A stretch of 51,630 bases of DNA from Deltaproteobacteria bacterium (lineage in GTDB: Bacteria; Desulfobacterota; Syntrophia; Syntrophales; UBA5619). Below, one piece after another: positions 44,056-51,490 of the stretch. The DNA is taken from NCBI GenBank assembly GCA_026388345.1, contig JAPLJY010000176.1:1-51630 (forward strand), read 5' to 3'. A model generated the notes under the pieces. That model did not search any database. It saw nothing but the letters and a program-made list of their open reading frames with translations, and was not told where the DNA came from. Positions within the stretch are counted from its first letter, which is position 1; the number at the start of each line of letters is the position of its first letter. A program made the position numbers and the translations under genes.

Positions 44056-46019
44056 AAAAAGAAGCCTGGTTTGGAATATCGATTATGGCACTGGTCGTCA
44101 TCGGCGTGGTCTGGATGATGCCCCCCTTTGCGCAATGGACGAACGGCCACCTGGGCCTTCTGATGCTGGCGATGATCGTCATCGCAATCATGCTCGGCTT
44201 TCCCACCGCCTTCACCCTGATGGGGATGGGATCGATGTTCGCCTTTTTCTGCTATTACGGCCAGAACCCGAATACGGCGGTGGACCACACGTTATACCTG
44301 GTGGCGCAGCGGGCCTATGCCGTCATGAACAACGACGTTCTGATCTCGATCCCGCTCTTCGTCTTCATGGGGTATCTCGTCGAGAGGGCCAACCTGATCG
44401 GCAGGCTCTTCAAGAGCCTCCACCTGGCGACCGCACGGATCCCCGGGTCGCTCGCGGTGGCGACGGTCATCACCTGCGCAATTTTCGCGACCGCCACCGG
44501 GATCATCGGCGCCTGCGTCACCTTGATGGGACTCCTCGCCTTTCCGGCGATGCTCAAGGCCGGATACAGCACCCGCCTTTCGGCGGGTGTCGTGACCGCC
44601 GGGGGAACCCTCGGCATCCTGATCCCGCCTTCGGTCCTCCTGATCCTTTACGGCGCGACCGCGGGCGTCTCGGTCGTCCAGCTCTATGCCGGGGCCTTTC
44701 TGCCCGGTTTCATGCTGACGGGTCTATATCTGGGCTACATCATCATCTCCGCGAAACTCAAGCCCAGCATCGCCCCACCCCTCTCCGCGGAGGACCAGCG
44801 TGTCGAGTTGCCCGAGTTCGCGGAAGTGCTCTCAAAGAAAACCAACAACGTCATGGTCGGGCTGATCGGTGCGATCAAGGGGAAGCGGAACGCCGACGTC
44901 CCGATGAAGACTCTGCTCAACCACCTGATCATCGCCATCCTTCCTCTGGTGGCGGCCTCGCTCCTCATTCTGGTGATCTGGCTCTGGACGACAGCACCTT
45001 CGCTTGTGGATACGTCAGGCGTGCAGCAGATGGGCGGCGGCTCTTTGATCGAAGGATCGTCAGCCGGGGGTGAAGAGGCAGTGCAGGAAGCGAATGAGGG
45101 CGATCTCGCGGAGCCCCCGGCCGAAGAGGGTGGTCTCGCGGCGCCTCCGGCCGAAACAGCTCCTGGGGCACCCGCGGTGGCTGCAACCCCGACGGCACCC
45201 CGGACGCCTCCCGCCGAGGTCGCTGCTGCAAAGCCGATCACCCCGGCGGCGCCCGGACGCAATCCAGCCCCGCTGGCGTTCTGGATCACATTTGGCATCG
45301 TCGCGGTTGGTCTGGTGATCTTTTATGTGATCTTTACCTTCGCCCGTCTCGAGATCTTCAAGATGCTTCTCGGGTCGTTCTTCCCGCTGGCCCTGATTAT
45401 CCTCGGGGTCTTGGGGTCGATCGTCGCGGGGCTCGCAACCCCGACCGAGGCGGCGGCCATGGGGTCCTTCGGGGGCTTTGTCCTGGCGGCGGCGTACAAA
45501 CAGCTCAATTTCACCGTCGTCAAGGAGTCGGTCTTCCTCACCGCCAAAACCTCGGCCATGGTCTGCTGGCTCTTCATCGGTTCGAACACCTTCGCGGCGG
45601 CCTTCGCCCTCCTGGGCGGCCAGGAGATCATCAATACCTGGGTGATGTCGATGAACATGACGCCGACCCAGTTCATGCTGCTGGCGCAGGTGATCATCTT
45701 TCTGCTGGGCTGGCCGCTGGAGTGGACAGAGATCATCGTCATCTTCATGCCGATCTTCATCCCGCTCCTGGCGAACTTCAACATCGACCCCCTCTTCTTT
45801 GGTCTCTTGGTGGCCCTGAACCTCCAGACGGCGTTCCTCTCGCCACCGGTGGCGATGGCCGCCTTCTACCTGAAGGGGGTGGCGCCGCCGCACGTGACAC
45901 TCAACCAGATCTTCATCGGGATGATGCCGTTCATGGTGATCCAGTGTTTGGCGATCTTTTTGCTGTACATGTTTCCGCAGATCGGTCTGTGGGTGCCGTC
46001 GTTGGTGTATAGCGGATGA
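44052..46019 (+). CDS. dctM: TRAP large permease DctM (system C) with inserted linker
   Basis: A 655-residue DctM; the family norm is about 425-450. The N-terminal half has VFMGYLVERANLIGRLFKSL and LGILIPPSVLLILYGATAGV. The C-terminal half has LGVLGSIVAGLATPTEAAAM and LNLQTAFLSPPVAMAAFYLK. Between them residues about 314-404 are disordered and rich in Ala, Pro, Glu and Gly (GGEEAVQEANEGDLAEPPAE, later APAVAATPTAPRTPP), flanked by two extra hydrophobic helices. The reading frame is intact. Confidence 0.9.
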   Translation: MKKEAWFGISIMALVVIGVVWMMPPFAQWTNGHLGLLMLAMIVIAIMLGFPTAFTLMGMGSMFAFFCYYGQNPNTAVDHTLYLVAQRAYAVMNNDVLISIPLFVFMGYLVERANLIGRLFKSLHLATARIPGSLAVATVITCAIFATATGIIGACVTLMGLLAFPAMLKAGYSTRLSAGVVTAGGTLGILIPPSVLLILYGATAGVSVVQLYAGAFLPGFMLTGLYLGYIIISAKLKPSIAPPLSAEDQRVELPEFAEVLSKKTNNVMVGLIGAIKGKRNADVPMKTLLNHLIIAILPLVAASLLILVIWLWTTAPSLVDTSGVQQMGGGSLIEGSSAGGEEAVQEANEGDLAEPPAEEGGLAAPPAETAPGAPAVAATPTAPRTPPAEVAAAKPITPAAPGRNPAPLAFWITFGIVAVGLVIFYVIFTFARLEIFKMLLGSFFPLALIILGVLGSIVAGLATPTEAAAMGSFGGFVLAAAYKQLNFTVVKESVFLTAKTSAMVCWLFIGSNTFAAAFALLGGQEIINTWVMSMNMTPTQFMLLAQVIIFLLGWPLEWTEIIVIFMPIFIPLLANFNIDPLFFGLLVALNLQTAFLSPPVAMAAFYLKGVAPPHVTLNQIFIGMMPFMVIQCLAIFLLYMFPQIGLWVPSLVYSG

Positions 46020-46096
46020 CAGAGGTTACCGCTTCCGCGCCGGAATTTCGGAGCGGGTTGTACTGAACCACGATAACCTCAATTGGGGGGAGAAAG

Positions 46097-46288
46097 ATGC
46101 GACATTTTTTGTTAGTAAGCGGCACCGTTATTGGTAATTTCCTTTTGTGGGCGTTGTTCACCAAGCTCCCCGTGCATGTGATGATCATTTTCTGTCTCGT
46201 GTGCGCGTCGGGCTGTCTCATGCTTTACACCATCGTCCACTTCGGAAAAGCGAAGGATGACCATTCGTCAACTTCAAATAAGTCGTAG
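46097..46288 (+). CDS. Small two-helix membrane protein
   Basis: A 63-residue protein with GGGGGAGAAAG directly before the ATG. Two hydrophobic helices (LVSGTVIGNFLLWALF; VMIIFCLVCASGCLMLYTIV) and a polar tail. No family recognised. It follows dctM of system C by 77 bases and may be an accessory of that transporter. Confidence 0.6.
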   Translation: MRHFLLVSGTVIGNFLLWALFTKLPVHVMIIFCLVCASGCLMLYTIVHFGKAKDDHSSTSNKS

Positions 46289-46304
46289 TAACGGGGGTTC
46301 AAAT

Positions 46305-46514
46305 ATGCTGGAAAAACTGGGTGGGTTCTTTACCATTGTGATTGCGGTGACGGGGTTGGCTCTGATCAGTACTTTTCAACCGCCGACCTATGTCCAAATT
46401 ATCTTAGCCTTGCTCGGCAGCGTTGTCTGTCTGGTCGGCGTCGTGTTTCTCTTTGCCGAGGGGCAGGTTTTTGAAAAAGGCCGCAAGGTCAAGACGACCA
46501 CCAAGGTACCTTAG
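46305..46514 (+). CDS. Small two-helix membrane protein 2
   Basis: A 69-residue protein from the ATG at 46305 (the earlier ATG at 46257 overlaps the previous gene and lacks support). Helices FFTIVIAVTGLALISTF and IILALLGSVVCLVGVVFLF, then a basic tail (KGRKVKTTTK). Family unknown. It lies 16 bases after the previous small gene and ends the TRAP C transcript before the terminator at 46656. Confidence 0.6.
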   Translation: MLEKLGGFFTIVIAVTGLALISTFQPPTYVQIILALLGSVVCLVGVVFLFAEGQVFEKGRKVKTTTKVP

Positions 46515-46655
46515 ACCCATAGAACGGCATCATGATATCGATCCGATCCGGATAACCATCCGTTTCGGTCAAGGGCTCCGGTGAGGATCACCGATCGCCG
46601 CCGCTGCCTGCCCGGCAAGGGGGGAGCGGTTCAGTGAATCATCTCTCAACAGAGG

Positions 46656-46685
46656 CCCCCGCGGCACCCCGCGGGGGTTTTGTTT
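46656..46685 (+). terminator. Rho-independent terminator of the TRAP C operon
   Basis: CCCCCGCGG (46656-46664), four-base loop, CCGCGGGGG (46669-46677) followed by TTTTGTTTT: a strong intrinsic terminator. Confidence 0.92.
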
Positions 46686-46713
46686 TGCATTTGCCGTCAA
46701 AAAGCATTATAGA
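46685..46713 (+). promoter_or_regulatory. Possible ftsY promoter
   Basis: TTGCAT (46685-46690), 17 bases, TATAGA (46708-46713), directly behind the terminator and about 70 bases before ftsY. Confidence 0.45.
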
Positions 46714-46781
46714 AATCCCCACATCGCCGCCCCTCCTGCTGGAGCGGGGCAACGGCACAACCCAGACCAGGGAAAAGGTGC

Positions 46782-47726
46782 ATGGAACAGAATAACGATA
46801 AAAAAGGCTTCTTCGACCGTCTGAAGTCGGGGCTTGCCAAGACACGGAAACTTCTTCTGACGGATGTCGACGATATCCTTCTCGGCAGCAAGCAGATCGA
46901 TCAGCCGCTCTTCGACGAACTGGAAGAGGCGCTCATCGCGGCAGACGTTGGGCCGGCCTTCACCGGCGAGCTGATCGAATCCCTGAAGGAAAAGGTGAAG
47001 CGCAAGGAGCTCGGGAGTCCCGAGATCCTCCGCAAGGTCCTCCGGGAGACGATGCGGGAGATCCTTCTCCGGAACGAGGCCCCGCTTTCGATCCCGCCCG
47101 ACGGGATCTACACGATCATGGTCGTCGGCGTGAACGGCACGGGCAAGACAACCACCATCGGCAAGCTTGCCCGCAGCCTGAAGGCGGAGGGGCGCGCGGT
47201 GACGCTCGTCGCCGCCGACACCTTCCGGGCGGCGGCCATCGAACAGCTGGAGGTCTGGGCGAAAAGGGTGAACGTCCCGCTGATCCGGCAGGCCGCCAAC
47301 GCCGATCCGGCTGCCGTCGTCTTCGATGCGATGCGCGCCGCCAAAGCCGGCCGGCCGGGCGTAGTGATCATCGACACGGCGGGCCGCCTCCACACGAAGG
47401 TGAACCTGATGGAGGAGCTCAAGAAGATGAAGCGGATCATGGCGCGCGAACTCCCCGGCGCGCCGCACGAGATCCTTCTCGTCCTCGACGCGACGACCGG
47501 CCAGAACGCCATCGCCCAGGCGCGGATGTTCCGGGACGAGATCGGCGTCACCGGGCTCATCCTGACGAAGCTAGACGGGACATCGAAGGGGGGCGTCGTG
47601 ATCCGGATCGCAAAGGAGCTGGGCATCCCGCTCCGCTACATCGGCGTCGGCGAGCAGGTCGACGACCTGCGCCCCTTCCGGGCCGAGGAGTTCATAGAGG
47701 CCCTCTTCGCGCCGAACGGCCGCTGA
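46782..47726 (+). CDS. ftsY: Signal recognition particle receptor FtsY
   Basis: SRP receptor GTPase that docks ribosomes to the membrane translocon. The N domain (about residues 30-100) is followed by the G domain: G1 GVNGTGKTTT (116-125), DTFRAAAIEQL, G3 DTAGRLHTK, G4 TKLDGTSKGG. The acidic A domain is almost absent; the protein starts MEQNNDKKGFFDRLKSGLAK, a short form common in this group. AAAAGGTG precedes the ATG. Confidence 0.96.
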   Translation: MEQNNDKKGFFDRLKSGLAKTRKLLLTDVDDILLGSKQIDQPLFDELEEALIAADVGPAFTGELIESLKEKVKRKELGSPEILRKVLRETMREILLRNEAPLSIPPDGIYTIMVVGVNGTGKTTTIGKLARSLKAEGRAVTLVAADTFRAAAIEQLEVWAKRVNVPLIRQAANADPAAVVFDAMRAAKAGRPGVVIIDTAGRLHTKVNLMEELKKMKRIMARELPGAPHEILLVLDATTGQNAIAQARMFRDEIGVTGLILTKLDGTSKGGVVIRIAKELGIPLRYIGVGEQVDDLRPFRAEEFIEALFAPNGR

Positions 47727-47782
47727 GCCGCCCCGCCGCGTATAGGTCGCGGGGTGACGGAAAATCGTTCCTGATTTAAGGA

Positions 47783-47800
47783 GGGTGTTGAAAAACACCC
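47783..47800 (+). terminator. Hairpin with GAAA loop after ftsY
   Basis: GGGTGTT-GAAA-AACACCC, a stable 7-bp stem with a GNRA tetraloop, 57 bases after the ftsY stop. No U tract follows, and the dispersed repeat begins eight bases later. Confidence 0.45.
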
Positions 47801-47807
47801 CCCTGGG

Positions 47808-47931
47808 CAGGCTGTTCAAAAATGCTCAGATGCAAGGCGTGCAAAAACCGAAGAGCGAGGCGTATATAGAAATACGTCGAGCGATGAGGTTTGCAGCGCA
47901 ACGCAGCAGATGAGCATTTTTCAACAGCCTG
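47808..47931 (-). repeat. Dispersed palindromic repeat, copy 2
   Basis: A 124-base element whose 21-base ends are inverted copies with one mismatch (CAGGCTGTT-C/G-AAAAATGCTCA). Inside is a further palindrome around CGTAT...ATACG. Read on the minus strand it matches copy 1 (5354-5480) in ordered blocks. No coding capacity. It ends 13 bases before the acyl-CoA synthetase start. Confidence 0.8.
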
Positions 47932-47944
47932 ATAGGAGGGCATC

Positions 47945-49309
47945 ATGGATCTCAAACCCCTTTTCGAGCCCCGGACCATGGCGGTATTCGGGGTCTCATC
48001 GACCAACTACCGCCATCCGGCCAACGAGATTTTCACCAAGAACCTGCTTCGCTACCCGGTGAAGGTCTACGGGGTCAACCCCCGCGGCGGAACCATGAAC
48101 GGCCAGGCGATCCACCGGAGCGTCTCGGAGATCCCCGAACCAATCGACCTCGCGGTGATCGCGGTCCGGGCCGATTTCGTGCCTGATGTCCTTTCCGAGT
48201 GCATCCGGGCGAAGGTCCGCTCCGCAACCGTCATCTCGGGGGGGTTCAAGGAGACCGGCAGGCAGGACCTGCAGGACCGGATCGTCGCAATCGCAAAGGA
48301 GGCTTCATTCCCCTTTGTAGGACCAAACTGCCTCGGGATCTACGTCCCCTCGCACGTGGACACCTTCTTCCTGCCGGGCGAACGCATGGTGAAACCCGCC
48401 ATCGGGAATGTATCCTTCGTGAGCCAGAGCGGGGGCATCCTCGTGGACCATCTGATCAAGTTCGCCGGCGAAGGGGTGGGGCTCGCCAAGGCCATCAGCA
48501 TCGGGAACAAGGCGCTGTTGGGCGAACTGGAGCTCCTCGACTATCTCGCAGGGGACCCGGCCACCCGGGTGATCGCCTTCTACATCGAAGGCTTCGGCCG
48601 AAACGAGGGCCGGGCATTCGTGCTCGGCGCTGGCAAGTGCGGCAAACCCGTCATCGTTCTCAAGTCCGGCAAGAGCCCGGGAGGGAGCAGGGCCGTCTCC
48701 AGCCATACAGCATCGCTCGCGGGAGACTACGCCAGCTTTTCCGCGGCCCTTTCCCAATACGGAATCGTGGAGGCGGCAAACGAACTGGAACTTATCTCCT
48801 TCTGCGAATCGCTCAGCATCTACCAAAAGCCGATCGAGGGCAGGATCGGGATCGTCACGGTCAGCGGCGGGCACGGCGCGATGGCCATCGATGCCTGCGC
48901 CGCCCGCGGAATCGCCGTTCCCGAACTGCCGGAAGACGTCCGGGAGGCGCTCCGCAAGGGGCTCAGCCCGAGCGTCCGGGAAATCGCCACGCTCACAAAC
49001 CCGATCGACCTCACCGGAAGCGGGATCGACGACGATTTCGTCGCCACCGCCGAAGCCCTCTTTGCCATGGAGGAGATCGACTGCGTGCTGGCGCTGCTGC
49101 TCCCCTACATCCCGGGGATCACCGCCGATCTCGGCGCCAAGCTCAGCAGTGTAGCGGCCCGGTACGGCAAACCATTGATTGCCTATGTCCCCCACGTGGA
49201 GAAGTACGCCATGCTGATCGAGGGATTTGAACTCAACGGCGCCCCCGTATCTCCCTCGATCGAGGGGGCGGTGCTCATGGTGCAGGCCCTGAGGAGGAAC
49301 AGGCCATGA
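47945..49309 (+). CDS. Acyl-CoA synthetase (ADP-forming) alpha subunit
   Basis: Makes ATP from acyl-CoA, ADP and phosphate (or the reverse). The 454 residues start with a CoA-binding Rossmann domain (MAVFGVSSTNYRHPANEIF, YGVNPRGGTMNGQ). Succinyl-CoA-synthetase-like domains follow (VSFVSQSGGILVDHLIKFAG). The phosphohistidine loop is SSHTASLAGDY (His about 253). The usual NSGGPG turn reads VSGGHGAM. GGAGGG precedes the ATG. It forms a heteromer with the next gene and could recover energy from acyl-CoA made by the E1/E2 enzymes. Confidence 0.9.
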   Translation: MDLKPLFEPRTMAVFGVSSTNYRHPANEIFTKNLLRYPVKVYGVNPRGGTMNGQAIHRSVSEIPEPIDLAVIAVRADFVPDVLSECIRAKVRSATVISGGFKETGRQDLQDRIVAIAKEASFPFVGPNCLGIYVPSHVDTFFLPGERMVKPAIGNVSFVSQSGGILVDHLIKFAGEGVGLAKAISIGNKALLGELELLDYLAGDPATRVIAFYIEGFGRNEGRAFVLGAGKCGKPVIVLKSGKSPGGSRAVSSHTASLAGDYASFSAALSQYGIVEAANELELISFCESLSIYQKPIEGRIGIVTVSGGHGAMAIDACAARGIAVPELPEDVREALRKGLSPSVREIATLTNPIDLTGSGIDDDFVATAEALFAMEEIDCVLALLLPYIPGITADLGAKLSSVAARYGKPLIAYVPHVEKYAMLIEGFELNGAPVSPSIEGAVLMVQALRRNRP

Positions 49310-49992
49310 TCAAATCCCATCCCGACATCCTCCGGATCATCGAGGAGGCCCGCGGCGGCGGCTGGGTCCTCGAGCCCGATGCCAAGCGGCTCTTCTCTCT
49401 GGCGGGATTCGCCGTCCCCCGTTTTGCATTTGCCCGGACCGCGGAGGAGGCGTGCCGCTTCGCCCATGAGATTGGGTATCCCGTGGTCGCCAAAATTGTC
49501 TCCCCCCGGATTCTCCACAAATCGGAGGTGCATGGCGTGGTCGTGGGGATCGGCAACGAAGGGCGCCTGGCGGAGGTCTTTGAACGCCTCCGGGGCCTGG
49601 AGGGTTTTCTCGGCGTCCTGGTTGAGGAAATGCTGCCCGGAGGAATCGAGCTCATCCTGGGGGCGAATATCGACGTGCAGTTAGGCCCCATGATCCTGCT
49701 GGGTATGGGAGGCACCGGCGTCGAGATCTACCGGGATATCGCACTGAGGATGGCGCCTCTCCTCGAAAAGGACGCCCTGACCATGATCGGGGGCCTGAAG
49801 GCCCACCGGCTGCTCGAAGGATACCGGGGCGCCGAGCCGGTGGACAAGGGGAAGCTCGCGGAAACCCTGCTGGCCTTCTCTTCCCTCGTCATGGAGCTGG
49901 AAGGCAGGATCGAGTCCGTCGACATCAATCCGCTTCTGTGTTCCGCCGGCCGATGCGTGGTGGCGGATGCCCGTATCATCCTCAGTCGATGA
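49306..49992 (+). CDS. Acyl-CoA synthetase (ADP-forming) beta subunit
   Basis: ATP-grasp subunit of 228 residues: YPVVAKIVSPRILHKSEVHG, LVEEMLPGGIELILGANIDV, GPMILLGMGGTGVEIYRDIA and ESVDINPLLCSAGRCVVADA. It overlaps the alpha gene by four bases (ATGA). Alpha and beta are often fused in bacteria; here they are split as in archaeal enzymes. Substrate range (acetyl- or longer acyl-CoA) is not evident. Confidence 0.9.
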   Translation: MIKSHPDILRIIEEARGGGWVLEPDAKRLFSLAGFAVPRFAFARTAEEACRFAHEIGYPVVAKIVSPRILHKSEVHGVVVGIGNEGRLAEVFERLRGLEGFLGVLVEEMLPGGIELILGANIDVQLGPMILLGMGGTGVEIYRDIALRMAPLLEKDALTMIGGLKAHRLLEGYRGAEPVDKGKLAETLLAFSSLVMELEGRIESVDINPLLCSAGRCVVADARIILSR

Positions 49993-50114
49993 GCGGGATG
50001 CTTTTTTCGGTTGCCCCGGGGCCACCGGGTAGGGGCTCAAAAAAACGAGGATGGCACATGAATCGGCATCCTCGGGCCGCCAGTTTCTCCGATTATTTGC
50101 GGGGAGATCCGATA

Positions 50115-50143
50115 TTGACACCCGCTGCAAAGCGTGTTAGACG
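50115..50143 (+). promoter_or_regulatory. tRNA-Arg promoter
   Basis: TTGACA (50115-50120), 17 bases, TAGACG (50138-50143). Transcription would start around 50150, just before the tRNA. Confidence 0.65.
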
Positions 50144-50160
50144 CTACATTCTTCCCGACT

Positions 50161-50237
50161 GCCCCTGTAGCTCAGACGGATAGAGCGACGGATTCCTAAT
50201 CCGCAGGCCGCGAGTTCGAATCCCGCCAGGGGCACCA
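50161..50237 (+). tRNA. tRNA-Arg (anticodon CCT)
   Basis: A 77-base cloverleaf with encoded CCA. Acceptor stem GCCCCTG/CAGGGGC is perfect, D arm GCTC/GAGC, anticodon loop TTCCTAA (anticodon CCT, reading AGG), T loop TTCGAAT. Two A-C mismatches occur: first pair of the anticodon stem (27-43) and second-from-loop pair of the T stem (52-62). It borders the AT-rich region, and tRNA 3' ends are common integration sites. Confidence 0.95.
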
Positions 50238-50243
50238 AATATC

Positions 50244-50280
50244 AAGGGGTTAGAGAGTTTTCTCTGCCCCCTTATTTTTT
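50244..50280 (+). terminator. Terminator after tRNA-Arg
   Basis: AAGGGG ... CCCCTT with an inner AGAG/CTCT stem, followed by ATTTTTT. It lies seven bases after the CCA. Confidence 0.8.
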
Positions 50281-50519
50281 ATTGTGAAAGATTTATGAAA
50301 GATTATTTACCTATCTTTATCGTTTATACAGGAGCAAATTCAATATATAATAAACTTTTTCAAGACATAAAATACCATTGACTTTATTGAGGTATCCCTT
50401 CCCAAAATCCCGTAGAGAAGAACCCTACTCTTTTTCACCCAAACCACCGTCAGATAAAAAATGATTTTATCTTATTTTTATAAATAATATCATAAAGATA
50501 TATTTTAAATGGGGTGATT
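50281..50519. other. AT-rich gap at the start of the island
   Basis: Strongly AT-rich, in contrast to the GC-rich sequence left of the tRNA. No gene is seen. No second copy of the tRNA 3' end is found in the window, so the right attachment site, if any, lies beyond it. Confidence 0.5.
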
Positions 50520-50771
50520 ATGGTTCTCTTCAATATAGAATTTCAGGTGATATCTACTGGACACATATTCATCTGTAAGGTGGTTGGAACCAGTGAAAAT
50601 GTGGTGGTTCAAGACATTGTTTCTCAGGTAGGAGAGATAAGGGGTATCTCCCTTTACCGTCAAAGTGAGGTTCACCGTATCACCGGAACCATCAGGAACA
50701 AGATTATTGAAAAATCTTTATTGACGGAACCCACAAGGGGTAAGGGACGACCAAAAAAATATGATTGGTAG
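50520..50771 (+). CDS. Small hypothetical protein of the AT-rich island
   Basis: An 83-residue protein. GGGGTG lies just before the ATG at 50520. No family recognised. It ends in a basic tail TRGKGRPKKYDW, where GRPKK resembles an AT-hook, so DNA binding is possible. Codon use is AT-rich. Thirteen bases later the next small gene begins. Confidence 0.6.
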   Translation: MVLFNIEFQVISTGHIFICKVVGTSENVVVQDIVSQVGEIRGISLYRQSEVHRITGTIRNKIIEKSLLTEPTRGKGRPKKYDW

Positions 50772-50783
50772 GAGGGGTGTAAA

Positions 50784-50942
50784 ATGATGGAAGAAAAATT
50801 ATCACGAAAGGTAACGGTATTGTTTTCAAAAAGTATAGATAACAAAATTAAAGAGATATGTAGAAGAACAGAATGACCTAAGAGTAATCTTATCCGGTAT
50901 ATCGTTTCAGACTGGGTTGAAAAAGTTGTGGGGAAAGAGTGA
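50784..50942 (+). pseudogene. Ribbon-helix-helix protein gene with in-frame TGA
   Basis: A strong site (GGAGGGG) precedes ATGATG. The frame reads MMEEKLSRKVTVLFSKSIDN then KIKEICRRTE, a TGA at 50874-50876, and PKSNLIRYIVSDWVEKVVGK to a stop at 50942. A beta-strand followed by KIKEIxRRTxxPKSNLIRYIV is the form of a CopG/Arc-type DNA-binding protein of about 52 residues. One base change (for example GGA or CGA to TGA) would explain the interruption. Confidence 0.65.
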
Positions 50943-51066
50943 AAGGAGGGTGGTATTGACAATAATCTGAAACTGTGTCATCTAATCAATAATAAATTGA
51001 TTTTGTCGTTTCCATCATTTCCTTCATCCAATTGTGAGGGTTCAAGATGAACGATTTCAGATACAC

Positions 51067-51104
51067 AAAAAATCCACTACCGTGAAAATGGTTGTGGATT
51101 TTTT
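51067..51104. terminator. Bidirectional hairpin terminator
   Basis: AAAAAATCCAC (51067-51077) pairs with GTGGATTTTTT (51094-51104), with U tracts on both strands. It separates the two small gene groups of the island. Confidence 0.8.
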
Positions 51105-51148
51105 ATTCGGAGTTCCGGTATCCTTTATTTTTTGGGGGAGGTGAGGAA

Positions 51149-51490
51149 ATGGAAAATAATACTTTCCGATTTCGGGTAAATAAGAGTTTCAGAGGTACTA
51201 ACACTATTACAATTCCGGAACTTTATCACGAACAATTAGAACATCAGGGGTTTGGAAATGTGAAAAGAAAAGATGTAAATATTATTTGTCAGGAACACGA
51301 TAAAACCTTGAACGGATATATTTATTATTATCCTAAAAAACCTAAACATACTGATTACTATCAGATAAAAATGAAAAAAGGTGATGATAATGGCTATTTG
51401 GAATACCTAAAGGAAATGAAAAACTTTTTTGTAAGACTGGAAAATACTTTAAGAGGTGTTCAGGTAGTTTATACTGAGAAAGTAGAATAA
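51149..51490 (+). CDS. Hypothetical protein of the AT-rich island
   Basis: A 113-residue protein. GGAGGTGAGGAA precedes the ATG at 51149; the longer frame start at 51092 lies in the terminator. The composition is Lys-, Tyr- and Asn-rich with no signal or membrane segment. The N-terminal part (NKSFRGTNTITIPELYHEQL) has a beta-strand/helix look reminiscent of AbrB-like small DNA-binding proteins, but I cannot assign a family. Confidence 0.6.
   Translation: MENNTFRFRVNKSFRGTNTITIPELYHEQLEHQGFGNVKRKDVNIICQEHDKTLNGYIYYYPKKPKHTDYYQIKMKKGDDNGYLEYLKEMKNFFVRLENTLRGVQVVYTEKVE

Noticed and set aside
8603..50876. Recoding of TGA as Trp or another amino acid, suggested by in-frame TGA at 8603, 25467 and 50874
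   Set aside because: Many intact genes here end normally at TGA (amrS, dctM of system C). The replaced residues differ, so independent nonsense mutations explain them better. A selenocysteine reading is unlikely since the aligned residue at 8603 is Trp.
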